Part shown: positions 7,991 through 16,113 of the stretch, piece after piece
How positions within the stretch are numbered: position 1 is the first letter of the stretch
Layout: the number at the start of each line of letters is the position of its first letter
Origin: Bacteroidia bacterium
Lineage (GTDB): Bacteria; Bacteroidota; Bacteroidia; AKYH767-A; OLB10
Assembly: GCA_037045145.1 (NCBI GenBank)
Contig: JBAOIA010000010.1
Coordinates: 42,355 to 106,354, forward strand
Direction of reading: 5' to 3'
Length of the DNA stretch: 64,000 nucleotides
The notes under the pieces: generated by a model
Database searches by the model: none
The model's input: the letters and a program-made list of their open reading frames with translations, nothing else
Told to the model about the DNA's origin: nothing
Translations under genes and position numbers: made by a program

Positions 7991-9658
7991 ATGTTTAGTA
8001 GAATTGCAACCTTTCTCTTTTTATTCTTGATTTCAACCTCTGTAAATGCACAATTAGATGCCGTATTGAAATCAAACCTAAAACAACATATCAGCATATT
8101 GGCCAGTGATAAGTTTGAAGGGCGCGAACCTGGAACCAAAGGTGAGCGTTTATCTTATGAATACATAACACAACAATTTAAAAATATTGGACTTCTTCCT
8201 AAAGGCAATAAGGGTTATTTACAGTCATTTGAATTTTCTGCCGGAACAAAAAATGGTGTTAAAAATAAATTGACAATAGCAGGAAATAATTTAAAATCAG
8301 ATTCTGAATATTATGTGCTACCTTATTCTGCACATAAGTCAACTGCAGAGGGTAAATCAATAAAAATTGGAAGCGGGCTGTTATCAAAAGAGCTTGGCAG
8401 AAATGATTATGAAGGGATGACAGATTTGAAAGGCAGAATAGCAGTGATGGATTATGCTACTCCTGAGGCTGATAATCCACACAGTAAATGGGCTGAGGCA
8501 TCAGACTTACGTAAACGAATAGAAATTGCCGTATCAAAAGGCATTAGTGGATTGATTATTTATAACTCGAATGATTCCATTAATAATCCGAATAAAAATT
8601 CAGAGATAAAAATCACTCCTTTTGCAATTCCTGTTGTATTTGTAAAATCAAATGATGTAACATTGCTAAAAAACGATCAGCAGGTAGTCATAGAAACGGA
8701 TATTGAAAAAATAATGCACTCCGGTCATAATGTAATCGGATACATTGATAACCATGCAGAAAATATTATTGTAATAGGAGCACATTATGATCACTTGGGT
8801 TATGGTGGACATGAATCGCTCTACAGAGGAGAACGTGCCATTCATAATGGTGCTGATGACAATGCAAGCGGAACATCAGCATTAATTGAGCTGGCCAGAA
8901 AATTAAAAGGATCATCATTAAACAAATACAATTACATGTTTATTGCATTTTCAGGAGAAGAAAAAGGACTTTTGGGTTCAAACTATTTTGTTAAACACCC
9001 AACCATTGATTTGAAAAAAGTAAACTATATGTTGAATATGGATATGGTAGGCCGCTTGAAGCCCACAGACCATGTTTTACTAATTAATGGTGCCGGCACC
9101 TCTCCATCATGGGATAGTTTATTAAACAATATCAAAGTAGATTCTCTCAGAATAAAAACAACCGCATCCGGTGTAGGTCCTAGTGATCACACTTCATTTT
9201 ATCTGGAAGGAATTCCTGTACTGCATTTTTTCAGTGGCACACATAGTGATTATCATAAACCCAGTGATGACGAGCCCCTGATTAATTATAATGGTATGGT
9301 TTCAATTTTTCACTTTATGAATGACCTGATTGAACAAACCAACAATTTACCGAAGCTTGCATTTACTAAAACCAACGATTCAAATAACGAAGATGCACCA
9401 CGGTTTAAAGTAACTTTAGGTGTTGTTCCTGACTATGCTTTTGAAGGTAGCGGTATGCGCATTGACGGAGTAACAGAAGGAAGACCTGCTGCTGCTGCCG
9501 GACTATTGAAAGGTGATGTGGTGATTCAGATGGGTGAAGAAAAAGTTACTGATATGATGAGCTATATGAAGGCACTAAGTAAATTCAAAAAGGGCGATAC
9601 CATAAAAGTTAAAGTGGATAGAGCTAAAGAAATAGTTGAAAAAGAAGTTACCTTTTAA
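7991..9658 (+). CDS. Secreted M28-family metallopeptidase with PA insert and C-terminal PDZ domain
   Basis: A 555-residue exported di-zinc aminopeptidase. Signal peptide 1-20 (ends SVNAQ). A PA-like insert (about 85-240) precedes the M28 core. Zinc and catalytic residues are visible in order: GAHYDHLG, GADDNASGTSAL, SGEEKGLLGSNYF, NMDMVGRL and HSDYHKPSDD. A PDZ-like domain occupies about 460-555 (GVTEGRPAAAAGLLKGDVVIQMG). This combination is common in Bacteroidota exopeptidases that finish degradation of extracellular peptides; it could feed the amino acid permeases nearby, though they are not in one operon. No T9SS tail is present, so a periplasmic or lipoprotein-independent location is likely. 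Confidence 0.93.
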   Translation: MFSRIATFLFLFLISTSVNAQLDAVLKSNLKQHISILASDKFEGREPGTKGERLSYEYITQQFKNIGLLPKGNKGYLQSFEFSAGTKNGVKNKLTIAGNNLKSDSEYYVLPYSAHKSTAEGKSIKIGSGLLSKELGRNDYEGMTDLKGRIAVMDYATPEADNPHSKWAEASDLRKRIEIAVSKGISGLIIYNSNDSINNPNKNSEIKITPFAIPVVFVKSNDVTLLKNDQQVVIETDIEKIMHSGHNVIGYIDNHAENIIVIGAHYDHLGYGGHESLYRGERAIHNGADDNASGTSALIELARKLKGSSLNKYNYMFIAFSGEEKGLLGSNYFVKHPTIDLKKVNYMLNMDMVGRLKPTDHVLLINGAGTSPSWDSLLNNIKVDSLRIKTTASGVGPSDHTSFYLEGIPVLHFFSGTHSDYHKPSDDEPLINYNGMVSIFHFMNDLIEQTNNLPKLAFTKTNDSNNEDAPRFKVTLGVVPDYAFEGSGMRIDGVTEGRPAAAAGLLKGDVVIQMGEEKVTDMMSYMKALSKFKKGDTIKVKVDRAKEIVEKEVTF

Positions 9659-9672
9659 TGATTTAAAAAAGT

Positions 9673-10158
9673 ATGACACAGCGTACCATTCACTTTGAAG
9701 AAAAACAATATCTGGGATTGAATCACTACAGTCTGCTCAGAAGTATGGTGTTGGCGCTTTTTTGCTTTGTAGCATACTATGTGACAGAAAACCGTGAAAA
9801 TAATGCAGAGTTACTCTTCTTTGGTGGTGTAGCGTTTATGGTAATTTCATTGCTTTCTATGTTTATCAAACACCTGCACACACGGGTTTTTGATACTTGC
9901 ATTGAGTTGGATGGGCTATGGACAATGCGCAAAGTAAAAATTGACCTAAGCACAATTGTTGAAGTTCAAAATATTCCATATAGTAATTACATCATGAATA
10001 CGCCTGTTTATAATCTGCATCGAAATGGTAGTATTTACTTTTATACTTCCGGTCGTGCTGCAATTAAAATAACTGATAAAGATGGAATGAACTATATTAT
10101 CGGTACACAAAAACAGGAAGAGTTTTTAAGAATCCTGAATAGTCTTATTCAAAAATAA
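9673..10158 (+). CDS. Membrane protein with PH-like C-terminal domain
   Basis: A 161-residue protein of unknown function. Two hydrophobic helices lie at about 24-42 and 49-66; the remaining cytosolic part (about 75-161) is beta-rich with a short C-terminal helix, in the style of bacterial PH domains (ELDGLWTMRKVKIDLSTIVE). The ATG is 14 bases after the M28 peptidase stop, suggesting one transcript. No catalytic motif is seen. The family is not recognised with certainty. Confidence 0.6.
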   Translation: MTQRTIHFEEKQYLGLNHYSLLRSMVLALFCFVAYYVTENRENNAELLFFGGVAFMVISLLSMFIKHLHTRVFDTCIELDGLWTMRKVKIDLSTIVEVQNIPYSNYIMNTPVYNLHRNGSIYFYTSGRAAIKITDKDGMNYIIGTQKQEEFLRILNSLIQK

Positions 10159-10191
10159 AGAGGCTGCCTCAAATATTGAAACAACCTCTTT
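10157..10191. terminator. Bidirectional terminator between convergent genes
   Basis: An inverted repeat with arms AAAGAGG and CCTCTTT and an extended imperfect stem, sitting between the convergent genes ending at 10158 and 10215 and overlapping the stop codon of the first. Confidence 0.6.
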
Positions 10192-10214
10192 CATCAACAA
10201 TGTTTTGTTGTTTT

Positions 10215-10499
10215 TTACTCTTTAGGAGTATCTTTTGGCTTCTCCATTTCAGTAGCCTTGTGAGAATCTTTTTGAGGTGACTCTTTCTTTACTGCTTTAT
10301 CAGCTGGTTGCGCTGCCGGTTCAGCTTCATGTTTTGCAGGTGCAGCCTGTATTGTTGCTGGTGCATCTTGCTTTACCTCCTTCTGAGGGGTTGTGGCTTG
10401 CTCACTTTTTACAGGTTGCTCTTGTGCCTTTTTTTCGGTTTGGGCATTGGCGCAGTATGCTGCAGCCACTACCGCTAATGTAAGAACTGTCTTTTTCAT
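10215..10499 (-). CDS. Small exported low-complexity Lys/Glu/Pro/Ala-rich protein
   Basis: A 94-residue protein. Residues 1-19 form a signal peptide (LTLAVVAAAYCANAQ). The mature part is almost entirely Lys, Glu, Ala, Pro, Gln and Thr, with no predicted fold, and would be disordered in the periplasm. It has its own promoter and lies between terminators, so it is a monocistronic gene. Composition is that of a spacer, metal-buffering or cell-wall-associated peptide, but no function can be assigned. The antisense frame also stays open, which is a consequence of the codon bias. Confidence 0.6.
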   Translation of the reverse strand: MKKTVLTLAVVAAAYCANAQTEKKAQEQPVKSEQATTPQKEVKQDAPATIQAAPAKHEAEPAAQPADKAVKKESPQKDSHKATEMEKPKDTPKE

Positions 10500-10526
10500 T
10501 GTAATTTGATTTTGAAGAATTTAAGA

Positions 10527-10534
10527 CAAATATA
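10527..10534 (-). promoter_or_regulatory. -7 box TATATTTG
   Basis: On the minus strand TATATTTG is an exact TAnnTTTG match, 27 bases before the ATG of the small exported protein. No clear -33 TTTG is visible. Confidence 0.45.
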
Positions 10535-10556
10535 AATGAAATTCTGATTATTCCTA

Positions 10557-11822
10557 TTAACCATTTGCACGAATGGCTTCCACCGGGTCGAGTTGTGATG
10601 CTGAATAGGCAGGGATGAATCCGGAAACCAACCCTATTAGAGCTGAGATAAACAACCCAAGCATAATGTTATGCCCTGTAAGGCTCAATGGATAATCAAA
10701 GGCATGAGAAACAAAAATCGCTAAAAAATATATAATACTTAAACCTATCACTCCCCCAATAAGGCAAAGTACAATGGCTTCAAACAAAAACTGCATCAGA
10801 ATAAAATAATTCTTTGCACCAAGTGATTTCTGAATACCTATTTGGCTGGTACGTTCTTTTACAGAAACAAACATAATGTTAGCAATACCAAATCCACCCA
10901 CTAAAATTGAAAAGCCTCCGATTATAGCCCCTGCCACATTCAGCGAACTGAAAATATTGGAAATGTTATTACTCAATAAACTTGATTGGTTGAGCGCAAA
11001 ATTATCGTCCTCCACGGGGCGTAGTCTTCTGATGCTTCGCATGATGGATTTCAATTCATCATTGGCAAACTGAATGGAAACTCCTTCTTTAACTTTCGCT
11101 TTTATGAAAGGGTCTATTCTGTCACTGCGAATATTAACGAAATTGCGACCAAAATTCAAAGGTAAGACTACTGTATTATCCATCTCTGTCTCGAGCAGAC
11201 TTTTACCCTCTTCCTTAAAAACACCTATTACTTCTACTTTGCGTCCCATAACTTCAAATACCTTACCTAAAGCATTGTTTGCATTTCCAAAAAGGCCGTT
11301 TGCAACATTACTGCCTATAATGCCAACAGCCCTTCCGGAGTTAGATTCTATTTCAGTAAGATAACGCCCGGCTGATAGCTCGAACGATTTTACCTTATCA
11401 AAATCGTGAGAGACCAAGGCCACAGTTACATTTTCTGCACTATTGTTCAAATACTTAACGGTTTTCCCATTCAAATATGCCTCGAAGGTAAAAACCTCAA
11501 TACTCTTTGAACGTGCAGCCAACTGATGCATTTCTTTTACAGAAGGTAACGGACGCTGCCAGTACTTCCACCATGGATAATCACCCCCAAAGGCCCAAGG
11601 CCATTTCTGAACGTAAATAGTTTTATCTCCCAACGATTCTACACTGGTGCGCACATTTTTTTCCATGGCATCAACCACTGTAAAAACACTGATAATGGCA
11701 AAAATACCAATGGAGATTCCCAACAAGGATAAAACTGTTCTGAGCATATTTGCCCGCAATGCATGCAAAGCAAATGCTATGCTTTCGCCAGACAATTTTA
11801 GAAAAATCCGTAATCGGTTCAT
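10557..11822 (-). CDS. MacB/FtsX-type ABC transporter permease
   Basis: A 421-residue inner-membrane protein: one N-terminal helix (about 23-45, VLSLLGISIGIFAIISVFT), a MacB_PCD periplasmic domain (about 50-260), then three C-terminal helices of the FtsX domain with SVKERTSQIGIQKSLGAKN and the terminal PAYSASQLDPVEAIR. This is the canonical MacB-like permease pattern. The partner ATPase and membrane-fusion protein are not adjacent; in many Bacteroidota they are encoded separately. Likely role: lipoprotein or small-molecule efflux across the envelope. The start codon sits only 5 bases from an exact -7 box, so the mRNA may be leaderless. Confidence 0.88.
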   Translation of the reverse strand: MNRLRIFLKLSGESIAFALHALRANMLRTVLSLLGISIGIFAIISVFTVVDAMEKNVRTSVESLGDKTIYVQKWPWAFGGDYPWWKYWQRPLPSVKEMHQLAARSKSIEVFTFEAYLNGKTVKYLNNSAENVTVALVSHDFDKVKSFELSAGRYLTEIESNSGRAVGIIGSNVANGLFGNANNALGKVFEVMGRKVEVIGVFKEEGKSLLETEMDNTVVLPLNFGRNFVNIRSDRIDPFIKAKVKEGVSIQFANDELKSIMRSIRRLRPVEDDNFALNQSSLLSNNISNIFSSLNVAGAIIGGFSILVGGFGIANIMFVSVKERTSQIGIQKSLGAKNYFILMQFLFEAIVLCLIGGVIGLSIIYFLAIFVSHAFDYPLSLTGHNIMLGLFISALIGLVSGFIPAYSASQLDPVEAIRANG

Positions 11823-11827
11823 AGCAA

Positions 11828-11835
11828 CAAAAGTA
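11828..11835 (-). promoter_or_regulatory. -7 box TACTTTTG abutting the start codon
   Basis: Minus-strand TACTTTTG is an exact TAnnTTTG match. Only 5 bases separate it from the ATG of the permease, so the transcription start would fall at or next to the start codon. Confidence 0.55.
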
Positions 11836-11900
11836 TAGAGTTGCTTTGATTTGCTCTGAATTTATTTTCAGTTTAACAAATTTTAATTGATTCACTTACC

Positions 11901-11908
11901 TATTTTTG
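11901..11908 (+). promoter_or_regulatory. -7 box TATTTTTG upstream of purH
   Basis: Exact TAnnTTTG match 33 bases before the GTG of purH. It is divergent from the permease promoter 65 bases away. Confidence 0.5.
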
Positions 11909-11941
11909 CCAACTCTCCATCAATTTAAAGAATTCCGGGAA

Positions 11942-13471
11942 GTGAAGATTAAAAGTGCACTTATTTCTGTCTATAATAAAAATGGCTTTGAACCACTTAT
12001 TAAGGCCTTACATCAACAACAAGTAACTTTGTTTGCAACAGGAGGAACTTTTGATTTTATACAATCACTGAATATTCCTGTTACTGCTGTTGAAAAGGTG
12101 ACTGATTATCCTTCCATTTTGGGTGGAAGGGTTAAAACATTACACCCTAAAATTTTTGGCGGCATCTTAAACCGTAGAAATGATGCTAATGATGTGATGG
12201 AAGTTGAAAAATACAACCTCCCTTGTATTGATTTGGTTGTGGTGGACTTATATCCTTTTGAAGCCACCGTTGCATCAGGTGCGGATGAAAGTAACATTAT
12301 TGAAAAAATTGACATTGGTGGAGTGTCCCTGATTCGTGCTGCTGCAAAAAATTTTAATGATGTTGCTATCATTGCTGCTGCAAATGATGTAACAGAATTT
12401 CTGCACAAATACAATCAGGGAAATGGCGAAATAGATTTGACATTCAGAAAAAAACTGGCAGAGAAAGCTTTTGCAAACACCAGTCACTACGATTCTGCCA
12501 TTTTTAATTATTTCAACAGTAAGAATGAAGCTTCAGAGCCTTGTTTGAATCTGCATTTCAACAATCCGGTTACCCTACGTTATGGCGAAAATCCGCATCA
12601 ACGCGGTTTTTATTTTGGTAATCTGAAAGATACATTTGAGCAATTGGGAGGAAAAGAGCTTTCCTATAACAACATGCTTGATTGTGATTCTGCAATTAAT
12701 CTTATTGCCGAATTCAGCAATGAAAAAGGTGTTACTGCTGCCATTATCAAACACAACAATGCCTGCGGTATTGCAACAAGAGAAAATGCAACAGATGCAT
12801 GGCAGGCAGCATTAGCCGGTGACCCTGTTTCTGCATTTGGCGGAATAATTGTTTTAAATCAGCATATAGACGAATCGCTTGCTAAGGAAATCAATGCAAT
12901 TTTCTTTGAAGTTATCATTGCACCATCATTTGCAAAAGAAGCAGTAAAAGTTTTTTCAGAAAAGAAAAACAGAATTATACTTCAACTAAAAAATCAGCTA
13001 GTTGCAAAGCAAAGTATTAAGTCTGCTTTAGGCGGATATTTAATGCAGGAAACCGACAGTGAAACATTGAACACAGAAGGATGGAACAACATTACTTTGC
13101 GAAAGCCAACAACTTCTGAAACCGAGGACATGCTTTTTGCTGTTAGAGTTATTCGTAATTTAAAAAGCAATGCTATTACCTTGGTTAAAGACAAGCAGTT
13201 GATTGGAAGTGGTGCAGGGCAAACATCTCGTGTTGATGCATTGAAGCAAGCCATTGCAAAAGCTGTTAATTTTGGATTTAATCTGAAAAACAGTGTAATG
13301 GCAAGTGATGCATTCTTTCCGTTTCCGGATTGTGTGGAAATTGCTAAATCTGCTGGTATTGAAGCTGTTGTACAGCCCGGTGGAAGTATTAAAGATAAAG
13401 ATTCTATTGAATATTGTAACAAAAATAACATGACTATGGTATTAACAGGAAAAAGGCATTTCAAACATTGA
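11942..13471 (+). CDS. purH: Bifunctional AICAR formyltransferase / IMP cyclohydrolase PurH
   Basis: A 509-residue enzyme for the last two steps of IMP synthesis. The N-terminal MGS-like cyclohydrolase domain (1-190) has ALISVYNKNGFEPL, FATGGTFDF, KVTDYPSILGGRVKTLHPKI and VDLYPFE. The C-terminal transformylase domain shows LRYGENPHQRG, IIKHNNACG (catalytic Lys-His pair), DPVSAFGG, SGAGQTSRVDA and SDAFFPFPD. Both halves look complete. GTG 11942 gives the standard N-terminus; the TTG at 11906 lies in the -7 box. In many Bacteroidota purH lies directly upstream of mreB, as here. Confidence 0.96.
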   Translation: MKIKSALISVYNKNGFEPLIKALHQQQVTLFATGGTFDFIQSLNIPVTAVEKVTDYPSILGGRVKTLHPKIFGGILNRRNDANDVMEVEKYNLPCIDLVVVDLYPFEATVASGADESNIIEKIDIGGVSLIRAAAKNFNDVAIIAAANDVTEFLHKYNQGNGEIDLTFRKKLAEKAFANTSHYDSAIFNYFNSKNEASEPCLNLHFNNPVTLRYGENPHQRGFYFGNLKDTFEQLGGKELSYNNMLDCDSAINLIAEFSNEKGVTAAIIKHNNACGIATRENATDAWQAALAGDPVSAFGGIIVLNQHIDESLAKEINAIFFEVIIAPSFAKEAVKVFSEKKNRIILQLKNQLVAKQSIKSALGGYLMQETDSETLNTEGWNNITLRKPTTSETEDMLFAVRVIRNLKSNAITLVKDKQLIGSGAGQTSRVDALKQAIAKAVNFGFNLKNSVMASDAFFPFPDCVEIAKSAGIEAVVQPGGSIKDKDSIEYCNKNNMTMVLTGKRHFKH

Positions 13472-13593
13472 GTCTGTTGGCAGACAAAGTGTTAAAAATG
13501 TCTGCTACAACAGAAAAAATGAAAAAAAAGCCTACGCCTGAAGTTCTCATAGTCGAAGAAACTATAAAGGAAAACATTAACAATAAAAGAAAA

Positions 13594-14616
13594 ATGGGAC
13601 TATTTGATTTTCTGACCCAGGAGATAGCCATAGACCTTGGCACGGCTAACACACTCATCATTCATAACGATAAAGTGGTGGTTGATGAGCCAAGTATAGT
13701 TGCTATTGACCGCATGACAGGTAAAGTACTTGCTGTTGGAAAACAGGCAATGATGATGCATGGAAAAACACATGAAAATATTAAAACCATCCGTCCATTA
13801 AAAGATGGCGTAATTGCCGATTTTGATGCTGCAGAAAATATGATTCGTGGAATGATAAAAATGATCAACCCGGGAAGAAGATTTTTTCAGCCATCATTGA
13901 AAATGGTTATCTGTATTCCATCGGGAATAACAGAAGTAGAGAAACGTGCAGTTCGCGACAGTGCAGAACATGCAGGAGCAAAAGAAGTTTATCTCATTCA
14001 TGAACCTATGGCAGCAGCTATTGGTATTGGCATTGATGTAGAAGAACCCATGGGAAATATGATTATTGACATTGGCGGTGGTACCAGCGAAATTGCCGTT
14101 ATTGCTCTGGGAGGAATTGTTTGCGACCAATCTATTCGTGTTGCCGGTGATGGCTTCACCATGGACATTTGGGATTATATGCGCAGACAACACAACATAC
14201 TTATTGGTGAGCGTAGTGCTGAAATGATAAAAATTGAAGTAGGCTCTGCATTACCTGAGTTAGATAACCCTCCACACGACTACGCAGTTCATGGGCGTGA
14301 CCTGATGACCGGTATTCCAAAAGAAATTACCGTTACTTACTCGGAAATTGCACATGCACTTGATAAAAGTATCAGCAAAATAGAAGAAGCCATATTAAAA
14401 GCACTTGAAATGACACCACCGGAATTATCAGCAGATATTTACCGTACAGGGATTTACCTTACAGGTGGTGGTGCTTTGCTTCGGGGATTAGATAAACGAA
14501 TTGGAATGAAAACAAAACTACCCGTGCACGTTGCCGAAGACCCACTTCGCGCAGTTGTCCGTGGTACAGGAATTGCACTTAAAAATATTGACAGGTATAA
14601 ATTCCTTATTCCTTAA
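13594..14616 (+). CDS. mreB: Rod shape-determining protein MreB
   Basis: A 340-residue actin-like cytoskeletal ATPase. Phosphate-1 motif EIAIDLGTANTLI, phosphate-2 IIDIGGGTSEIAVIA, and adenosine motif GIYLTGGGALLRGLD are intact. The conserved MGLFDFLTQEIAIDLG start at ATG 13594 is preferred. The frame is open back to 13468 (overlapping the purH stop), so a charged N-terminal extension of up to 42 residues is possible, with another ATG at 13498, but it has no counterpart in the family that I know. It organises lateral wall synthesis. Unusually, mreC, mreD, mrdA and rodA do not follow: a terminator and a respiratory operon come next. Confidence 0.95.
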   Translation: MGLFDFLTQEIAIDLGTANTLIIHNDKVVVDEPSIVAIDRMTGKVLAVGKQAMMMHGKTHENIKTIRPLKDGVIADFDAAENMIRGMIKMINPGRRFFQPSLKMVICIPSGITEVEKRAVRDSAEHAGAKEVYLIHEPMAAAIGIGIDVEEPMGNMIIDIGGGTSEIAVIALGGIVCDQSIRVAGDGFTMDIWDYMRRQHNILIGERSAEMIKIEVGSALPELDNPPHDYAVHGRDLMTGIPKEITVTYSEIAHALDKSISKIEEAILKALEMTPPELSADIYRTGIYLTGGGALLRGLDKRIGMKTKLPVHVAEDPLRAVVRGTGIALKNIDRYKFLIP

Positions 14617-14635
14617 ACAAATTGTAAACTCTTGT

Positions 14636-14674
14636 AAAGAGGTTAGCTTCAAAAAAGTTAACCTCTTTTTTTTG
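14636..14674 (+). terminator. Rho-independent terminator after mreB
   Basis: Arms AAAGAGGTTA and TAACCTCTTT with an 11-12 base loop and a run of eight or more T, 20 bases after mreB. This confirms that the mre transcript ends here. Confidence 0.88.
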
Positions 14675-14971
14675 CGTTTAACTCACATTTTAAAAACTAA
14701 GTTCCGGCAATTGAAATGTGTTTTCGGTTTTTCTGAAAAATTTTTTTTAAACACCATCTCATAAATTATTGAACTAAAACGTGTTTGACAAAATTTTTGA
14801 TTGCCTGATATAGAAAATCGCGTAAGACTTTTTTTAAACTCCTATGGCTATTTGCTTTCAACAATCATTTTCTTTTATGATACAAGTCATATTTAAAAGT
14901 GCTTTCCTGAAATAATCTTGTCATCGAAAAGTAAAATTCCGATTAATAAATAATTAAGAACCAAAAATTAT
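14675..14971 (+). other. AT-rich intergenic region upstream of the NOR-like operon
   Basis: About 300 bases without a gene. It must contain the promoter of the operon beginning at 14972. I see no exact TAnnTTTG box within the expected distance. One palindrome with CRP/FNR-like geometry is present at 14876-14891. No RNA gene is evident. Confidence 0.5.
14876..14891. promoter_or_regulatory. Palindrome TATGA-N6-TCATA, possible CRP/FNR-family operator
   Basis: Perfect 5-base arms separated by 6 bases, the geometry of CRP-type sites (TGTGA-N6-TCACA), about 80 bases before the first gene of the respiratory operon. A short palindrome can occur by chance in AT-rich DNA. Confidence 0.3.
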
Positions 14972-15151
14972 ATGGAAGAACAAGAGAATAAAAAAAAGGC
15001 TTCCGGACTACAGGTAGTCATGGATGACGTAATGCTGCTTCTATTTCTTGGAGTAACAATTTACGCAATCTTTTACATCATTTGGGGAATAATGGAGATT
15101 GCCACAGTGCCTAATATTCCTGAATCAGTTAAACAATCTATACTTAAGTAA
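14972..15151 (+). CDS. Small single-helix membrane subunit of the haem-copper complex
   Basis: A 59-residue protein. It begins MEEQENKKKASGL, has one hydrophobic helix at about 20-45 (VMLLLFLGVTIYAIFYIIWG) and a short polar tail. It lies 20 bases before the CuA subunit gene. In Thermus ba3 oxidase a similarly tiny one-helix protein (subunit IIa, CbaD) is encoded directly before subunits II and I, so the order here matches. The helix replaces the missing first helix of subunit II in that system; here subunit II has its own N-terminal helix, so the analogy is positional only. Codon use and position support a real gene. Confidence 0.7.
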   Translation: MEEQENKKKASGLQVVMDDVMLLLFLGVTIYAIFYIIWGIMEIATVPNIPESVKQSILK

Positions 15152-15171
15152 AATCCTTAAAAAAACTATTT

Positions 15172-16101
15172 ATGACATTAATAGCACCTACCGAAGGGTG
15201 GTTTAAAAAGAAGGTCTCAAAAGATGAACGTATGTGGATAATCATATCGTTTGTGGTTTGTATTTTTCTTTTTGCATGGATGGTACTGTGGCACGTTTTC
15301 GGTCGCCAAAATCCATCAAACACCACGTATAAAACTAACCCTATTGAATTTGCCCAGCTGCATGACGAGTATGTAAAAAGAAACATGGTGGGTATGGACA
15401 ACGGGATACCTATTGTAAAACCTGAGCCCGGCAGCGATGTTGTTCTAATGGCACAAATGTGGCGTTGGTCACCGGTACTTATTTTAAAGAAGGATGAATG
15501 GTATAACATTCACATTTCTTCAAAAGATTTGGTTCACGGTTTTTCATTACAACCTTCAAACATGAACTTTCAGGTTTATCCTGACTATGATTATGTTTTG
15601 AAATTTAAACCAACCGTTGCCGGTGAAGCCAAAGTGCTGTGTAATGAATTTTGCGGTATTGGCCACCACACCATGATAGGAAAAATTCTTGTAATTGAGA
15701 ATGATGCTGATCTGGCAAAGTATGGCTACAACAACCTGAGTGCACCACCTGCACGCACAGGAAAAGGAACTGCTGAAGAAGACATTTCCGGATGGAGTGA
15801 AGAGCAACTAATTAAAGGTGGCGAAATGGTTTATAATCTGAAAGGATGCATGGCTTGTCATAAAACAGATGGCACTTCTGAAATTGGCCCTGCTTTCAAC
15901 AGCATTTATGGTAGTAAAGTTAAAGTAAAAGAAGACGGCAATGTAAAAGAAATGGTTGTTGATGATGACTATATTACCATGTCTGTCAGAGAGCCGCAAA
16001 AACAAATTGTTGTAGGATTTGAAAAAACACCAATGGCTCGAATGAACCTTACGGACAATGAAATTAAACAAGTAATCTCCTACATTAAATCAATTAAATA
16101 A
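15172..16101 (+). CDS. CuA-containing subunit II fused to a cytochrome c domain (ba3/NOR-type)
   Basis: A 309-residue electron-input subunit. One helix at about 22-44 anchors a CuA cupredoxin domain: DLVHGFSLQPSNMNFQVYP supplies the first His, and CNEFCGIGHHTM supplies Cys, Cys, His and Met in the C-x3-C-x3-H-x2-M pattern. The form CNxxCGxGHxxM is that of ba3 (B-family) subunit II. A class I cytochrome c domain follows (about 220-309) with CMACHK and a candidate axial Met in KTPMARMNL. It would take electrons from a soluble or membrane cytochrome c and pass them via CuA to the catalytic subunit encoded 12 bases downstream. Confidence 0.9.
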   Translation: MTLIAPTEGWFKKKVSKDERMWIIISFVVCIFLFAWMVLWHVFGRQNPSNTTYKTNPIEFAQLHDEYVKRNMVGMDNGIPIVKPEPGSDVVLMAQMWRWSPVLILKKDEWYNIHISSKDLVHGFSLQPSNMNFQVYPDYDYVLKFKPTVAGEAKVLCNEFCGIGHHTMIGKILVIENDADLAKYGYNNLSAPPARTGKGTAEEDISGWSEEQLIKGGEMVYNLKGCMACHKTDGTSEIGPAFNSIYGSKVKVKEDGNVKEMVVDDDYITMSVREPQKQIVVGFEKTPMARMNLTDNEIKQVISYIKSIK

Positions 16102-16113
16102 AATCTAAAGCTT

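Noticed and set aside
12994..13464. 156-codon open frame antisense to purH
   Set aside because: Entirely opposite the conserved transformylase domain of PurH; no recognisable family.
13468..13593. N-terminal extension of MreB as a real domain
   Set aside because: It is lysine/glutamate-rich, without counterpart in the family that I know, and the conserved MGLFDFL start is available at 13594. It is kept only as an alternative.
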